This document shows, one piece after another, positions 7,991 to 16,782 of a stretch of DNA of 64,000 nt. The translations under genes and the position numbers were made by a program. How positions within the stretch are numbered: position 1 is the first letter of the stretch; each line of letters starts with the position of its first letter. Under the pieces are notes generated by a model. The model worked only from the letters and a program-made list of their open reading frames with translations. It was not told the origin of the DNA and made no database searches. This DNA is from JABCPO02 sp963542845 (GTDB lineage: Bacteria; Bacillota; Clostridia; TANB77; CAG-508): assembly GCA_963542845.1 (NCBI GenBank), contig CAUTZA010000001.1:66900-130899 (forward strand), given 5' to 3'.

Positions 7991-9195
7991 AAATGACAAT
8001 GGGAGAAAATGGACTAATTGCAAAGTCAGTTCAAGCACAAAAAGAACAAGCAAAAGCAGAATTATATGATACAGCTAAATTAAGTTATATGAGCTTAAAT
8101 GCTAAAGCACTAGAAAATGGACAACCAAGTCCACAGGCAGAGCTAGCACTATCTACAACTGAGTTTAGAGATAAATATGATATAGTTGGTGATGATATAA
8201 TCGATAAGAAGGGGACAGTTATTGATACTAAGCTTAATGTATTGAATGTAATAAGTGGATTAAAAGGAGCAACTGAAGATACAGAAATATCTATGAAAGG
8301 AGAATATGTAGAGAAACCATGGCCTAAGAAAGTTGCTGGAGTTACAATACCAGAAGAAGATAAGGATAAGATGATACTTAAGGTTAAGGTATTAAGAAAA
8401 ACAGAAATAGAGTATGCAATTACATGTGGAGGTAACGAAACTGTAACACCTGAAAAAATAGTGAATATAGATTTCGGGAATGGTGTAAGTAGAGATATTA
8501 CAGACTATAAGTATGGACGAGAAAGTATGGAATATGAACCAGGAGAATATATTGTAAAAATAAAAAAATTTAGTGACTTTACGACAGAAATAACTGAGGA
8601 CTATGAAATAGAAATATTACAATGGGGGAATATAACAGAAAAAGAAAATGAAGAAAATTTAGTTACAATTCAAAATGTATCAAAGATATATGAACCAGAG
8701 CCAGATAGAATACCAGTTACATATATGGAATCTAAAATTACAGAAATCCCAGAGTGGTTATTTAGTAAGAAAATAACAAGTAGAAGAATGAGCAGTTTTG
8801 ATGGAAATGAAAACATAACAAGCATTCCGGAAGGATTGTTTAAGAATAATGTAAATGTAGCAGATTTTAGTCGTACATTTAGAGGTTGTACAGGCCTAAC
8901 AAGCATCCCAGAAGGGTTATTTAAGAATAATGTGAATGCAACTTATTTTAGTAGTACATTTAGCGATTGTACAGGATTAAGAAGTATTCCAGAAGGATTA
9001 TTTAAGAATAATGTGAATGCTAGAAATTTTGAGAATACATTTAGTGGCTGTATAGGACTAATAGGCATTCCAGAAAAAATTATAGAGCTTGCAAAAAAAG
9101 TTAACGAAAGAGGAGGAGATTCTAGAGCTATGTTTCTTGGCTGTACATCAGCCTCAAACTATGAGAGCTTACCAGATTATATGAAAAAATATTAA
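7906..9195 (+). CDS. surface protein 3: prepilin-like N-terminus plus 3 LRR units
   Basis: 429 residues, the shortest member of the array. The N-terminal helix, stalk, DFGNG domain and YEPEPDRIP...IPEWLFSKK block match the paralogues, but only three LRR units (SIPEGLFKNNVN) separate them from the cap MFLGCTSASNYESLPDYMKKY. This shows directly how repeat number varies between copies. ATG at 7906 or 7909 follows GAAAGGA. No in-frame CGG. Confidence 0.85.
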   Translation: MMGNKKGITLLALVITIVIMLLLAGVAIQMTMGENGLIAKSVQAQKEQAKAELYDTAKLSYMSLNAKALENGQPSPQAELALSTTEFRDKYDIVGDDIIDKKGTVIDTKLNVLNVISGLKGATEDTEISMKGEYVEKPWPKKVAGVTIPEEDKDKMILKVKVLRKTEIEYAITCGGNETVTPEKIVNIDFGNGVSRDITDYKYGRESMEYEPGEYIVKIKKFSDFTTEITEDYEIEILQWGNITEKENEENLVTIQNVSKIYEPEPDRIPVTYMESKITEIPEWLFSKKITSRRMSSFDGNENITSIPEGLFKNNVNVADFSRTFRGCTGLTSIPEGLFKNNVNATYFSSTFSDCTGLRSIPEGLFKNNVNARNFENTFSGCIGLIGIPEKIIELAKKVNERGGDSRAMFLGCTSASNYESLPDYMKKY

Positions 9196-9223
9196 AGATG
9201 TATCTTTTGATACATTTTTTTTT
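9196..9223 (+). terminator. terminator after surface protein 3
   Basis: AGATGTATC/GATACAT hairpin with a TTTT loop and a run of nine or more T. Confidence 0.8.
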
Positions 9224-9412
9224 GCTATGGATTAAATATAACAGAATGATAAAATAGTGTAATATATCTAGAAATTATATACTTGTATAATTAAAATTGT
9301 ATTAAAGATAGATGAAAGGAATATACAATGATGGGGAATAAGAAAGGAATAACATTACTTGCACTAGTTATCACCATAGTTATAATGTTACTTTTAGCAG
9401 GGATAACATTAC
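9222..9412 (+). repeat. second duplicated upstream unit, copy B
   Basis: Near-identical to 7800-7990; covers the upstream region and first codons of surface protein 4. Confidence 0.8.
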
Positions 9413-11226
9413 AGATGGCAATGGGAGAAAATGGACTAATAGCAAAATCAGAACAAGCTAAAAAAGAACAAGCAAAAACAGAACTATATGATACTGTTAA
9501 ATCAAGTTATGCTGCTTTAAGTTTAAGAGCAATAAGAAATGATAAAGATAAACCAAATGTAGAAGAGGTATTTAATACAGCAGATTTTACAGATAGGTAT
9601 AATATAGTAGGAGATAATATAACTGATAAGAAGGGGACAATTATTGATACTAAGGCAAATGTTTTAAATCTAATACAAGGTACAGTAGCAGGTGGATTTA
9701 CACCAGGAACAACTCCTCAAGCAGAATCATGGCCTAAAACAGTTGGTGGTGTTACAATACCAGAAGAAGACAAGGATAAGATGATACTTAAGCTGAAGGT
9801 AAAAAGTGATACAGAGGTAGTGTTTGCTGGATATTGGGAACCTTTTGAAATTGATCCTATGGAAATAGATTATGGTAATGGAGAAAAGGATGTGGTTACT
9901 AACTTATATGCTGTATATGGTAAACAATATACCCCAGGAGAATATGTAATTAAAATAAAAGATGTCAGAGACTTTTCGATGAGAAGATATGGAGATTATG
10001 AGATTGAAATATTACAATGGGGGAAAATAACAGAAAAAAATGAACAGAATTATATCGAACTTCCTAATGTTTCGAAAGTGTATGAACCAGAGCCAGATAG
10101 AATTCCAATTAGATATATAGATGCTAAATTTACAGAAATTCCAGAGTGGTTATTTAGTAAAAAAGTTACAAGTACAGTAATTAGTAGATTTAATGAAAGT
10201 AATGCAATATTGACTATTCCAGAGGGATTATTTAATAACAATGTTAATATAAAAAAATTTGAAAAAGTATTTGAACAATGCAGAGGAATAACAAGTATCC
10301 CGGAAGGATTATTTAAGAACAATGTAAATGTAACTAGTTTTAGTGATACATTTAATAATTGTATAGGGATAACAAGTATCCCGGAAGGACTATTTAAGAA
10401 TAATACAGAGGTAACAGAGTTTGAAATGGTATTTGCAGGATGCAGTGGAATAAGAAGTATTCCGGAAGGACTATTTAAGAACAATGTAAATGTAACTAGT
10501 TTTAGTGATACATTTAATGGTTGTATAGGGATAACAAGTATCCCGGAAGGATTATTTAAGAATAATGTAAATGTAACTAGTTTTAGGCATACATTTGGTG
10601 GTTGTATAGGGATAACAAGTATCCCGGAAGAATTATTTAAGAATAATTTAAATGTAACTAGTTTCAGGTATATATTTAGTAATTGTAGGGGAATAACAAG
10701 TATCCCAGAAGGCTTATTTAAGAATAATGTAAATGTAATAGAGTTTAGGGAAACGTTCAGAGACTGTACAGCACTAACAAGTATCCCGGAAGGATTATTT
10801 AAGAACAATGTAAATGTAACTAGTTTTAGGCATACATTTGGTGGTTGTAAAGGGATAACAAATATCCCAGAAAAATTATTTGCTAATAATGTGAATGTAA
10901 CAGATTTTTCAGGACTATTCTCTTATTGCAAAAATTTAACAAATATCCCAGAGGGATTATTTAAAAATAATGTCAAGGGGACAGATTTTTCAGGAGTATT
11001 CTCTCATTGCAAAAATTTAATAAGTATCCCAGAGGGATTATTTAAAAATAATATTAATATAACTAGTTTCGCATTTATATTCACACAATGTGAGAAAATA
11101 AACAATGTTCCAGAAAAAATTATAGAAGCTGCAAAAAAAGTTAAGGACAAAGGTGGAAGCACTGCAGGAATGTTTAGAGAATGTAAATCACTACCAGATG
11201 GTAGCATACCAATTTATATGAGATAA
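9328..11226 (+). CDS. surface protein 4: prepilin-like N-terminus plus about 11 LRR units
   Basis: 632 residues. The leader is almost identical to protein 3, but the stalk (SSYAALSLRAIRNDKDKPNVEEVFNTADF) instead matches surface protein 7 at 42550, evidence for segment exchange between distant paralogues. About eleven LRR units follow, many nearly identical to each other at the DNA level (TSIPEGLFKNNVNVTSFRHTFGGC), then an end cap, MFRECKSLPDG. A degenerate AGATGTAT-type hairpin lies just downstream (11240-11262). No in-frame CGG. Confidence 0.85.
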   Translation: MMGNKKGITLLALVITIVIMLLLAGITLQMAMGENGLIAKSEQAKKEQAKTELYDTVKSSYAALSLRAIRNDKDKPNVEEVFNTADFTDRYNIVGDNITDKKGTIIDTKANVLNLIQGTVAGGFTPGTTPQAESWPKTVGGVTIPEEDKDKMILKLKVKSDTEVVFAGYWEPFEIDPMEIDYGNGEKDVVTNLYAVYGKQYTPGEYVIKIKDVRDFSMRRYGDYEIEILQWGKITEKNEQNYIELPNVSKVYEPEPDRIPIRYIDAKFTEIPEWLFSKKVTSTVISRFNESNAILTIPEGLFNNNVNIKKFEKVFEQCRGITSIPEGLFKNNVNVTSFSDTFNNCIGITSIPEGLFKNNTEVTEFEMVFAGCSGIRSIPEGLFKNNVNVTSFSDTFNGCIGITSIPEGLFKNNVNVTSFRHTFGGCIGITSIPEELFKNNLNVTSFRYIFSNCRGITSIPEGLFKNNVNVIEFRETFRDCTALTSIPEGLFKNNVNVTSFRHTFGGCKGITNIPEKLFANNVNVTDFSGLFSYCKNLTNIPEGLFKNNVKGTDFSGVFSHCKNLISIPEGLFKNNINITSFAFIFTQCEKINNVPEKIIEAAKKVKDKGGSTAGMFRECKSLPDGSIPIYMR

Positions 11227-11271
11227 TATAATGTGAAATTTGTCTTTTGATACATCTTTTTGATTAGATTC

Positions 11272-11299
11272 TTTACAAAATAGTTTATAATGGTATAAT
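11272..11299 (+). promoter_or_regulatory. putative sigma-A promoter
   Basis: TTTACA at 11272-11277 and TATAAT at 11294-11299, spaced 16 bases, about 60 bases before the small membrane gene at 11362. Confidence 0.55.
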
Positions 11300-11361
11300 A
11301 GAAAAAGAACAAAATTATTTATGACACAAATTTGTGTTATAAGAGGGAGGTAGAGGAAGTT

Positions 11362-11688
11362 ATGAAAAGAAGTATTAAAGTTCAGTATGTATGGACAAAT
11401 ATGGAGCGGATAATTGTAACATTGGCTATATTATATGCCTATAAAGTTAAAGTTTGGATCTTTGCAGCATACATATTGTCTCTAGTTTTATTATATAGAG
11501 ATAAATATGAAGTTGAGTATAGTAAAAAGATATATCCAATATTTAATGTGATTTTAGGATATATAATGTATTTAGGTATGATTGTGATTATATTTCCAAA
11601 AAAAATGGATGGAGCTTCAATATTTTGGCTAATTGCAGGGATACTTATGTTGAAAAATGTATATGTTCCATCATATATTGAAGAATAA
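11362..11688 (+). CDS. small membrane protein with an unusual in-frame CGG
   Basis: 108 residues from the ATG at 11362, preceded by GGGAGGTAGAGGAAG. Three hydrophobic segments (about residues 20-55, 62-82 and 88-100) suggest an integral membrane protein; I do not recognise the family. The odd feature is an in-frame CGG at 11407 (codon 16). Read as at the 40 other sites (C+GGA), translation would stop at once at TAA 11411, giving 16 residues. Read as a triplet, the ORF stays open to 11688. It is therefore an exception to the window's CGG rule, a non-coding ORF, or a regulated gene. Followed by a good terminator. Confidence 0.55.
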   Translation: MKRSIKVQYVWTNMERIIVTLAILYAYKVKVWIFAAYILSLVLLYRDKYEVEYSKKIYPIFNVILGYIMYLGMIVIIFPKKMDGASIFWLIAGILMLKNVYVPSYIEE

Positions 11689-11697
11689 GAATTGAAA

Positions 11698-11724
11698 AGA
11701 TGTATCATTTGATACATCTTTTTA
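11698..11724 (+). terminator. terminator after small membrane gene
   Basis: AGATGTATC/GATACATCT nine-base stem, ATTT loop and T-run. Confidence 0.85.
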
Positions 11725-11783
11725 TTTAAAAACCTGCAATTATATTTTAAATTTACTTTGAGCAAAAAATATTCAAAAGAGTA

Positions 11784-11811
11784 TTTACAAAAAGAAATAT
11801 AATGATATAAT
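11784..11811 (+). promoter_or_regulatory. putative sigma-A promoter
   Basis: TTTACA at 11784-11789 and TATAAT at 11806-11811 with a 16-base spacer, ahead of the gene at 11869. Confidence 0.55.
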
Positions 11812-11868
11812 AAGAATGATTCTAACGTAATTTTAGGAATTAATTAATTTCTAAAGGAGGTGATAAAT

Positions 11869-12261
11869 ATGGAAAGACTCTTAAAAATAAGGATGAAAAA
11901 TCCAGAAAAAATAAGAATAATTGCGATATTGGGATTATTGCACTTTGGTAATGTTGATATCAAACAATTCTTATTACTAGCAGTTATTTTGTTCTTCTAT
12001 CCTCAAGAAATAAAATTAGAAGATAAAGATCCGTTAGAAGCAGAACGTATTGGTTTTGCCTACGTATTAGGAACAATGTTTTGGATATATATTTTATGGA
12101 TAATAATACTTGGGAAAGAACTTGAACAGATAACAACTGTTATGGAAGGAGTATGGGCAGTTGCTCTATTTATACTTTTATTTCTTATTCATTTAACAAT
12201 ATATGAAAGAGAAAAAAGTATTGATACATTGGTATTACCTATAGAAAAAACTATGGAGTAA
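11869..12261 (+). CDS. small membrane protein, unknown family
   Basis: 130 residues from the ATG at 11869, eight bases after a strong AAAGGAGG; an in-frame GTG at 11860 overlaps that site and is unlikely. Three or four hydrophobic segments are visible (about residues 14-42, 66-88 and 100-122), with a basic N-terminus (MERLLKIRMKNPEKIR). I do not recognise it. It has its own promoter and no in-frame CGG. With the preceding gene it forms a pair of short membrane proteins between the LRR array and the radical SAM gene. Confidence 0.6.
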   Translation: MERLLKIRMKNPEKIRIIAILGLLHFGNVDIKQFLLLAVILFFYPQEIKLEDKDPLEAERIGFAYVLGTMFWIYILWIIILGKELEQITTVMEGVWAVALFILLFLIHLTIYEREKSIDTLVLPIEKTME

Positions 12262-12292
12262 GAAGATAATCCATTCATGTTTATTCAGGTTA

Positions 12293-12321
12293 TTGACAAA
12301 ATTTTATAATTTTGTTAATAA
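12293..12321 (+). promoter_or_regulatory. promoter with a palindrome between -35 and -10
   Basis: TTGACA at 12293-12298 and TAATAA at 12316-12321 are 17 bases apart. The spacer is occupied by a perfect eight-base inverted repeat ACAAAATT/AATTTTGT with a four-base centre (12296-12315). That is the expected geometry of a repressor operator. A second TATAAT at 12355-12360 lies closer to the start codon. The promoter would drive the radical SAM and UDG-like genes. Confidence 0.5.
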
Positions 12322-12391
12322 CCTTTTTTCTTTTAAAGTATATATTAAATATGATATAATCAAATATATTAAAGATAAAGGAAGTTGTAAG

Positions 12392-13781
12392 ATGAAAGTA
12401 CTTGTTATAAATACACCAATATATAATAGAAAGGTGGCAGATAAAGAAGATTTTTTACCACCACTGGGACTACGGATATATTGCAACATATCTAATAAAA
12501 GCAGGGGTAGATGCAAGGATAGTTGATAGTGTAAATGATAATTTAACAGTAGATGAGATTGTAGATATTGTTATGATGGAAAGGCCAGAATATATAACAC
12601 TTAATGTGTTTTCTGTTAATATTCATTTAGTAAAAGAAATAATATTAAAGATGCCTAAAGGTGTTAAGATAATACTTGGTGGAAAGTCTGTTAAATATTT
12701 TATAGAAGAATTATTTAGTTTAAATGTGGAAAATGAGCTAATAGTTACAATAGGTGAAGGAGAATATATAATACCTGCAATAGTTAATGGTAACATTAGT
12801 GAAGAAGAGAACAGGGCTTTGGAATTTGGGTATTCTAATTGTGGAAAAATATATGTAGTTGATAAGAAGAGTAAGTATTATCCAGAAGACTTATCAAAAG
12901 TAGAATTAGATAGGACATTGTTAGGAAAAAGAACAATATATAATCATTATGGCATGCTTGAAGAGGCGATTATAACATCAAGGGAATGTATGTATGACTG
13001 TGCATTTTGTGGAGGAGCAAGAAGTTTAAACAGAGATGTGACTATAAGGGAGAAAGATAAAGAAAGTATAATAGCTGAGATAGAGCAAATAGTTAAGTTA
13101 AATGAAAAAGTAGAGGCTATACGAATATTAGATGATTTGTTTTTAAAGAATAGGAAAAGCATATTAAAAGCAATAGATATATTTAATAAGTTTAATCTAA
13201 AATTTAGAGCGATGTCACATATTAACAGTATAAGAGGAAATGAAGATATATTAAAAGACTTAAAAAAAGCAGGATGTATAGAATTAGAAATCGGGGTAGA
13301 ATCTGGAAATCAAGAAGTACGAGATAGTATAAGGAAGATTGGTAAAGTAGAAGATGTAGAAAAGGTTATATTAAGTATATTAGAAAATGGTATAAATGTT
13401 AAAATTTATGTTATATTTGGATTTTTAGAAGAAACATATGAACAATGTTTAGATACATATAATTTGGTAAAAAGACTATATGATAAGTCTAAAGATTTTG
13501 AAGGAATTTTAAGAGTAAGTGCATTCCAGTTTAGACCATATCATGGAACACAAATATATAATATGATAATGGAAAATGAAAAGAAAAAGCAAAATGGAAG
13601 TAATTTTAAGATAAAATATGAACATAATGATAGGCTTGATAACTTAAAAGGAAGACAACAGTTTAACTTTATGGCTGGAAACTATAGTTTATGTAGTACA
13701 GAGGAAATAGAAAAATTTGTTATAGACACAAATAATTTAAATAATTTTAATAATGAAAAGAGTAATAATAGTGAAGAATAA
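12392..13781 (+). CDS. B12-binding-type radical SAM protein (one CGGN site)
   Basis: 462 residues when the in-frame CGG at 12473 is read as C+GGA. Translation from ATG 12392 gives MKVLVINTPIYNRK...LPPLGL, then Gly28 and YIATYLIKAGVDARIVD, the typical start of a B12-binding radical SAM protein. Without the shift, the N-terminal fragment stops at 12526. The radical SAM cluster motif C-x3-C-x2-C is in RECMYDCAFCGG (about residue 195). ILDDLF and IELEIGVESG are further family blocks. Substrate unknown. The 3' end overlaps the UDG-like gene by 29 bases, suggesting coupled translation. Confidence 0.85.
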
Positions 13782-14301
13782 TGATTGTGAAAATATAATA
13801 GAAAAATGTAATAGGTGTAGTATATCATGTAATCAAAAACCATTAATTGATAAACTTAGAAAAGCAGATATAATGTTTGTAGGGATATCTGCAAAGATGA
13901 AAGAAACAGAAGATGAAATACCACTATCAGAAAATACAAATAGTGGAAAATTAATTAAAATGATAGAAGAAAGATTATTAGAAGAAAATAGTAATATTTC
14001 ATGTTATAGGTCAAATATGGTAAAATGTGTACCATTAAATGAAAAATGTAAGATTAGATATCCAGATAGTTTAGAAATAGAAAATTGTATTGATAATCTT
14101 GTATATGAATTAAGTATAGTAAAACCTAAAGTAGTTGTACTTCTTGGTAGACTTGTTGAAAAACATTTAAAAAAGAAAATTAATGAGCTTGGATATAATA
14201 ATATAACAATATACCATCCATCATATATACATGTGTATAGGAAAAAAGAAATAGAAAAATATGTAGAAGAAAGTAGTAAAAATATATTAAAATATGTATA
14301 A
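13753..14301 (+). CDS. uracil-DNA-glycosylase superfamily protein
   Basis: 182 residues. Visible features fit the Fe-S-containing UDG families 4/5: an N-terminal cysteine cluster (CENIIEKCNRCSISC), the motif region FVGISAKMKETEDEIPLSENTNSGKLI, SNMVKCVPLN with a further Cys, VVVLLGRL, and the YHPSYIHVYR motif near the end. The catalytic loop differs from canonical UDG, so activity on uracil is uncertain. It overlaps the preceding radical SAM gene by 29 bases, so the two probably act together. No in-frame CGG. Confidence 0.75.
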   Translation: MKRVIIVKNNDCENIIEKCNRCSISCNQKPLIDKLRKADIMFVGISAKMKETEDEIPLSENTNSGKLIKMIEERLLEENSNISCYRSNMVKCVPLNEKCKIRYPDSLEIENCIDNLVYELSIVKPKVVVLLGRLVEKHLKKKINELGYNNITIYHPSYIHVYRKKEIEKYVEESSKNILKYV

Positions 14302-14363
14302 CATTAAGGAATTATGATATAATCTAATATATTAATATTAAAATTTTAAAATAGGAGAAAAAT

Positions 14364-16172
14364 ATGTACAGAACACATAATTGTAATGAACTTAGAATAG
14401 GAAATGTAGGAGAAGAAGTAACAATAGCAGGATTTGTATCAAAGATAAGAAACTATGGAGGCCTTACCTTTATAGACATACGTGACCATTATGGTATAAC
14501 ACAAGTAGTAATTCGTGATGAAAAACTAATAGAAAAATATAGTAAGGCTCCTGCAGAAAGTACAATTAGAGTAAAAGGAAAAGTTGTAGAAAGAGAAAAT
14601 AAAAACCCTAATATACCAACAGGTGATATAGAAATAAACGGGGAAGAAATAGAAGTTTTAGGAAGAGCAAAAGTAAATCTACCATTTGAGATAAACAGTG
14701 ATTACAGAAATAACAAGGAAGACTTAAGATTACAATATAGGTTTTTAGATTTAAGAAATAGTGATATACATAAAAATATTGTACTTAGATCAAAAATAAT
14801 GAAAGATGTAAGAAACTATATGGATAGTTTAGGATTTGTAGAAATACAAACACCAATATTTGCAAATTCATCACCAGAAGGAGCAAGAGACTATTTAGTA
14901 CCAAGTAGATTACATAAAGGTGAATTTTATGCATTACCACAAGCACCACAACAATTTAAACAATTACTTATGATGTCAGGTTTTGATAAATATTACCAAA
15001 TAGCACCATGTTTTAGAGATGAAGATCCTAGAGCAGATAGATCACCATGTGAATTTTACCAAATAGACTTTGAAATGAGTTTTGCAGAACAAGAAGATGT
15101 TTTAAAGGTTATAGAAGGGCTTCTTTATAATGTATTTACTAAAAACACAGATAAGAAAGTAGATAATGTAGGATTTAGAAGAATAAGCTATAGTGATTCT
15201 TTAGAATATTTTGGTATAGATAAGCCAGATTTAAGAAATGTACTTTTAAATGTAAATATATCAAAAGAAATGGAAGATATTAGAAAAGATACTACGATTA
15301 TAAGAGAAAATACATATGGTATTGTTATACCTAAAATACTTACAAGAAAAGAATATGATAAGATTGTAGAAGAAGTTAAAAAAGAAACAGAAGAACAGAT
15401 ATATTATTACAAGGTACAAGATGGTGAAATATCTGGAGGTATATCTAAGTTTGTAACTGAAGACTTAAAAAATAGTATATTAGAAAAAAATGAAGAAGTT
15501 AAAGAAATAGTAGGAACTAAGGATTATATTGCAAAAGAAAGATTATTAGAATTTGATAATAATAATCATTCTGTGTTTATCATCACAAATAGTGTAAAAG
15601 AAAAGACAGAAAAAATAGCAGGTATAACAAGAATAAAACTAGGGCAAGAGCTAGATATAATAGAAAAAGATACATTTAGATTCTGCTTTATAGTAGATTT
15701 TCCAATGTATGAATTAAATGATGAAGGTAAAATAGACTTTGCACATAATCCATTTTCAATGCCACAAATATCAAAAGAAGATATAACAGAGGTAGATGCA
15801 CTAAGTATAAAAGCATACCAATATGATGCAGTATGTAATGGATTTGAGGTTACATCTGGAGCAGTTAGAAATTACGATATAGAAATGATGGAAAAAGTGT
15901 TTAAAATAGCAGGATATAGTAAAGAAGACCTGCAAGAAAAATTTAAAGCACTATATACGGCATTTGAATATGGAGCAATGCCACATGCAGGAGCGGCACC
16001 AGGACTTGATAGACTTGTTATGCTTTTAGCAGAAGAAACAAGTATAAGAGAAGTAATAGCATTTCCTAAGAATAAGAAAGCAAGAGATTTAATGGTAAAT
16101 GCGCCATCAAAAATATCTGAAGAACAATTAAAAGAATTACATATAATGGTAATTGATGAAGAAGAAAAATAA
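14364..16172 (+). CDS. aspS: aspartate--tRNA ligase
   Basis: 602 residues, the normal size of the bacterial enzyme. Order: N-terminal OB anticodon-binding domain (AGFVSKIRNYGGLTFIDIRDHYG), class II catalytic core with motif 2 (CFRDEDPRADRSPCEFYQIDFEMSF), an inserted GAD domain around residues 290-420, and motif 3 (GAAPGLDRLVMLLA). It ends FPKNKKARDLMVNAPS. Preceded by AGGAGAAAAAT. Despite its length it contains no in-frame CGG, consistent with exclusion of the recoding signal from core translation genes. Confidence 0.96.
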   Translation: MYRTHNCNELRIGNVGEEVTIAGFVSKIRNYGGLTFIDIRDHYGITQVVIRDEKLIEKYSKAPAESTIRVKGKVVERENKNPNIPTGDIEINGEEIEVLGRAKVNLPFEINSDYRNNKEDLRLQYRFLDLRNSDIHKNIVLRSKIMKDVRNYMDSLGFVEIQTPIFANSSPEGARDYLVPSRLHKGEFYALPQAPQQFKQLLMMSGFDKYYQIAPCFRDEDPRADRSPCEFYQIDFEMSFAEQEDVLKVIEGLLYNVFTKNTDKKVDNVGFRRISYSDSLEYFGIDKPDLRNVLLNVNISKEMEDIRKDTTIIRENTYGIVIPKILTRKEYDKIVEEVKKETEEQIYYYKVQDGEISGGISKFVTEDLKNSILEKNEEVKEIVGTKDYIAKERLLEFDNNNHSVFIITNSVKEKTEKIAGITRIKLGQELDIIEKDTFRFCFIVDFPMYELNDEGKIDFAHNPFSMPQISKEDITEVDALSIKAYQYDAVCNGFEVTSGAVRNYDIEMMEKVFKIAGYSKEDLQEKFKALYTAFEYGAMPHAGAAPGLDRLVMLLAEETSIREVIAFPKNKKARDLMVNAPSKISEEQLKELHIMVIDEEEK

Positions 16173-16174
16173 TT

Positions 16175-16748
16175 ATGAAAAAAAGAATAGAAATAGAAGC
16201 AAAATTTGAACTCTTAAATGTTAAAGAATTATTTAAAATATTAGAAGAATTAGAGAAAGATAATAATGCTAAACTGGTGGAAAAAGATGAAATCCAAAAA
16301 GATACATATTTTACACCAAATGATAGGAATTTTTTAGATAAAAGACCAGTTGCAGAATGGTTACGAACAAGAGAAGAAAATGGAAAATACAGTATTACAT
16401 ACAAGAATTGGGCAAAAGAAGATGGAGAAAATGCTAAATTTAAATGTAGAGAAGTTGAAACAAATGTAGATGATATAGAGGCTATAAGAGAAATTTTTGA
16501 TGTATTAAAAGTAAGAGAGCTTGTAGTTGTAGAAAAAACAAGAACATCATATTTGTACAAAGATATAATAATATCTATAGATATTATAGAAAAGCTTCGG
16601 AAGTTTTGTGGAATTAGAATTTAAAACAAATATATATGAAGATGAAGAAAAAGCATTTGAATATATAATGAAAATAGTAGAAGAACTTAATATTAAAATA
16701 GGTAAGCAAATATTTAAAGGATATCCAGGATTAATGCTTGGATTATAA
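16175..16748 (+). CDS. CYTH-domain protein, class IV adenylate cyclase-like (one CGGN site)
   Basis: 190 residues with the CGG at 16598 read as C+GGA (Gly142). The CYTH signature ExExK is present as IEIEAKF at the N-terminus, and Arg/Lys-rich strands (WLRTREENGKYSITYK) line the tunnel typical of CyaB/thiamine-triphosphatase enzymes. Across the shift the sequence reads IIEKL, Gly, SFVELEFK, the usual LG-x-F-x-E-x-E strand; in frame 0 it ends at 16624. It starts two bases after aspS. Substrate (ATP, triphosphate or polyphosphate) cannot be decided. Confidence 0.85.
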
Positions 16749-16782
16749 TAAGACAAAAGAAAAAAGAGAATAAAGGAATGAT

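Noticed and set aside
10050..10808. 252-codon minus-strand ORF opposite surface protein 4, and similar ones opposite the other LRR genes
   Set aside because: They are periodic antisense shadows of the LRR repeats, with no ribosome-binding site and repetitive content mirroring the plus-strand repeat.
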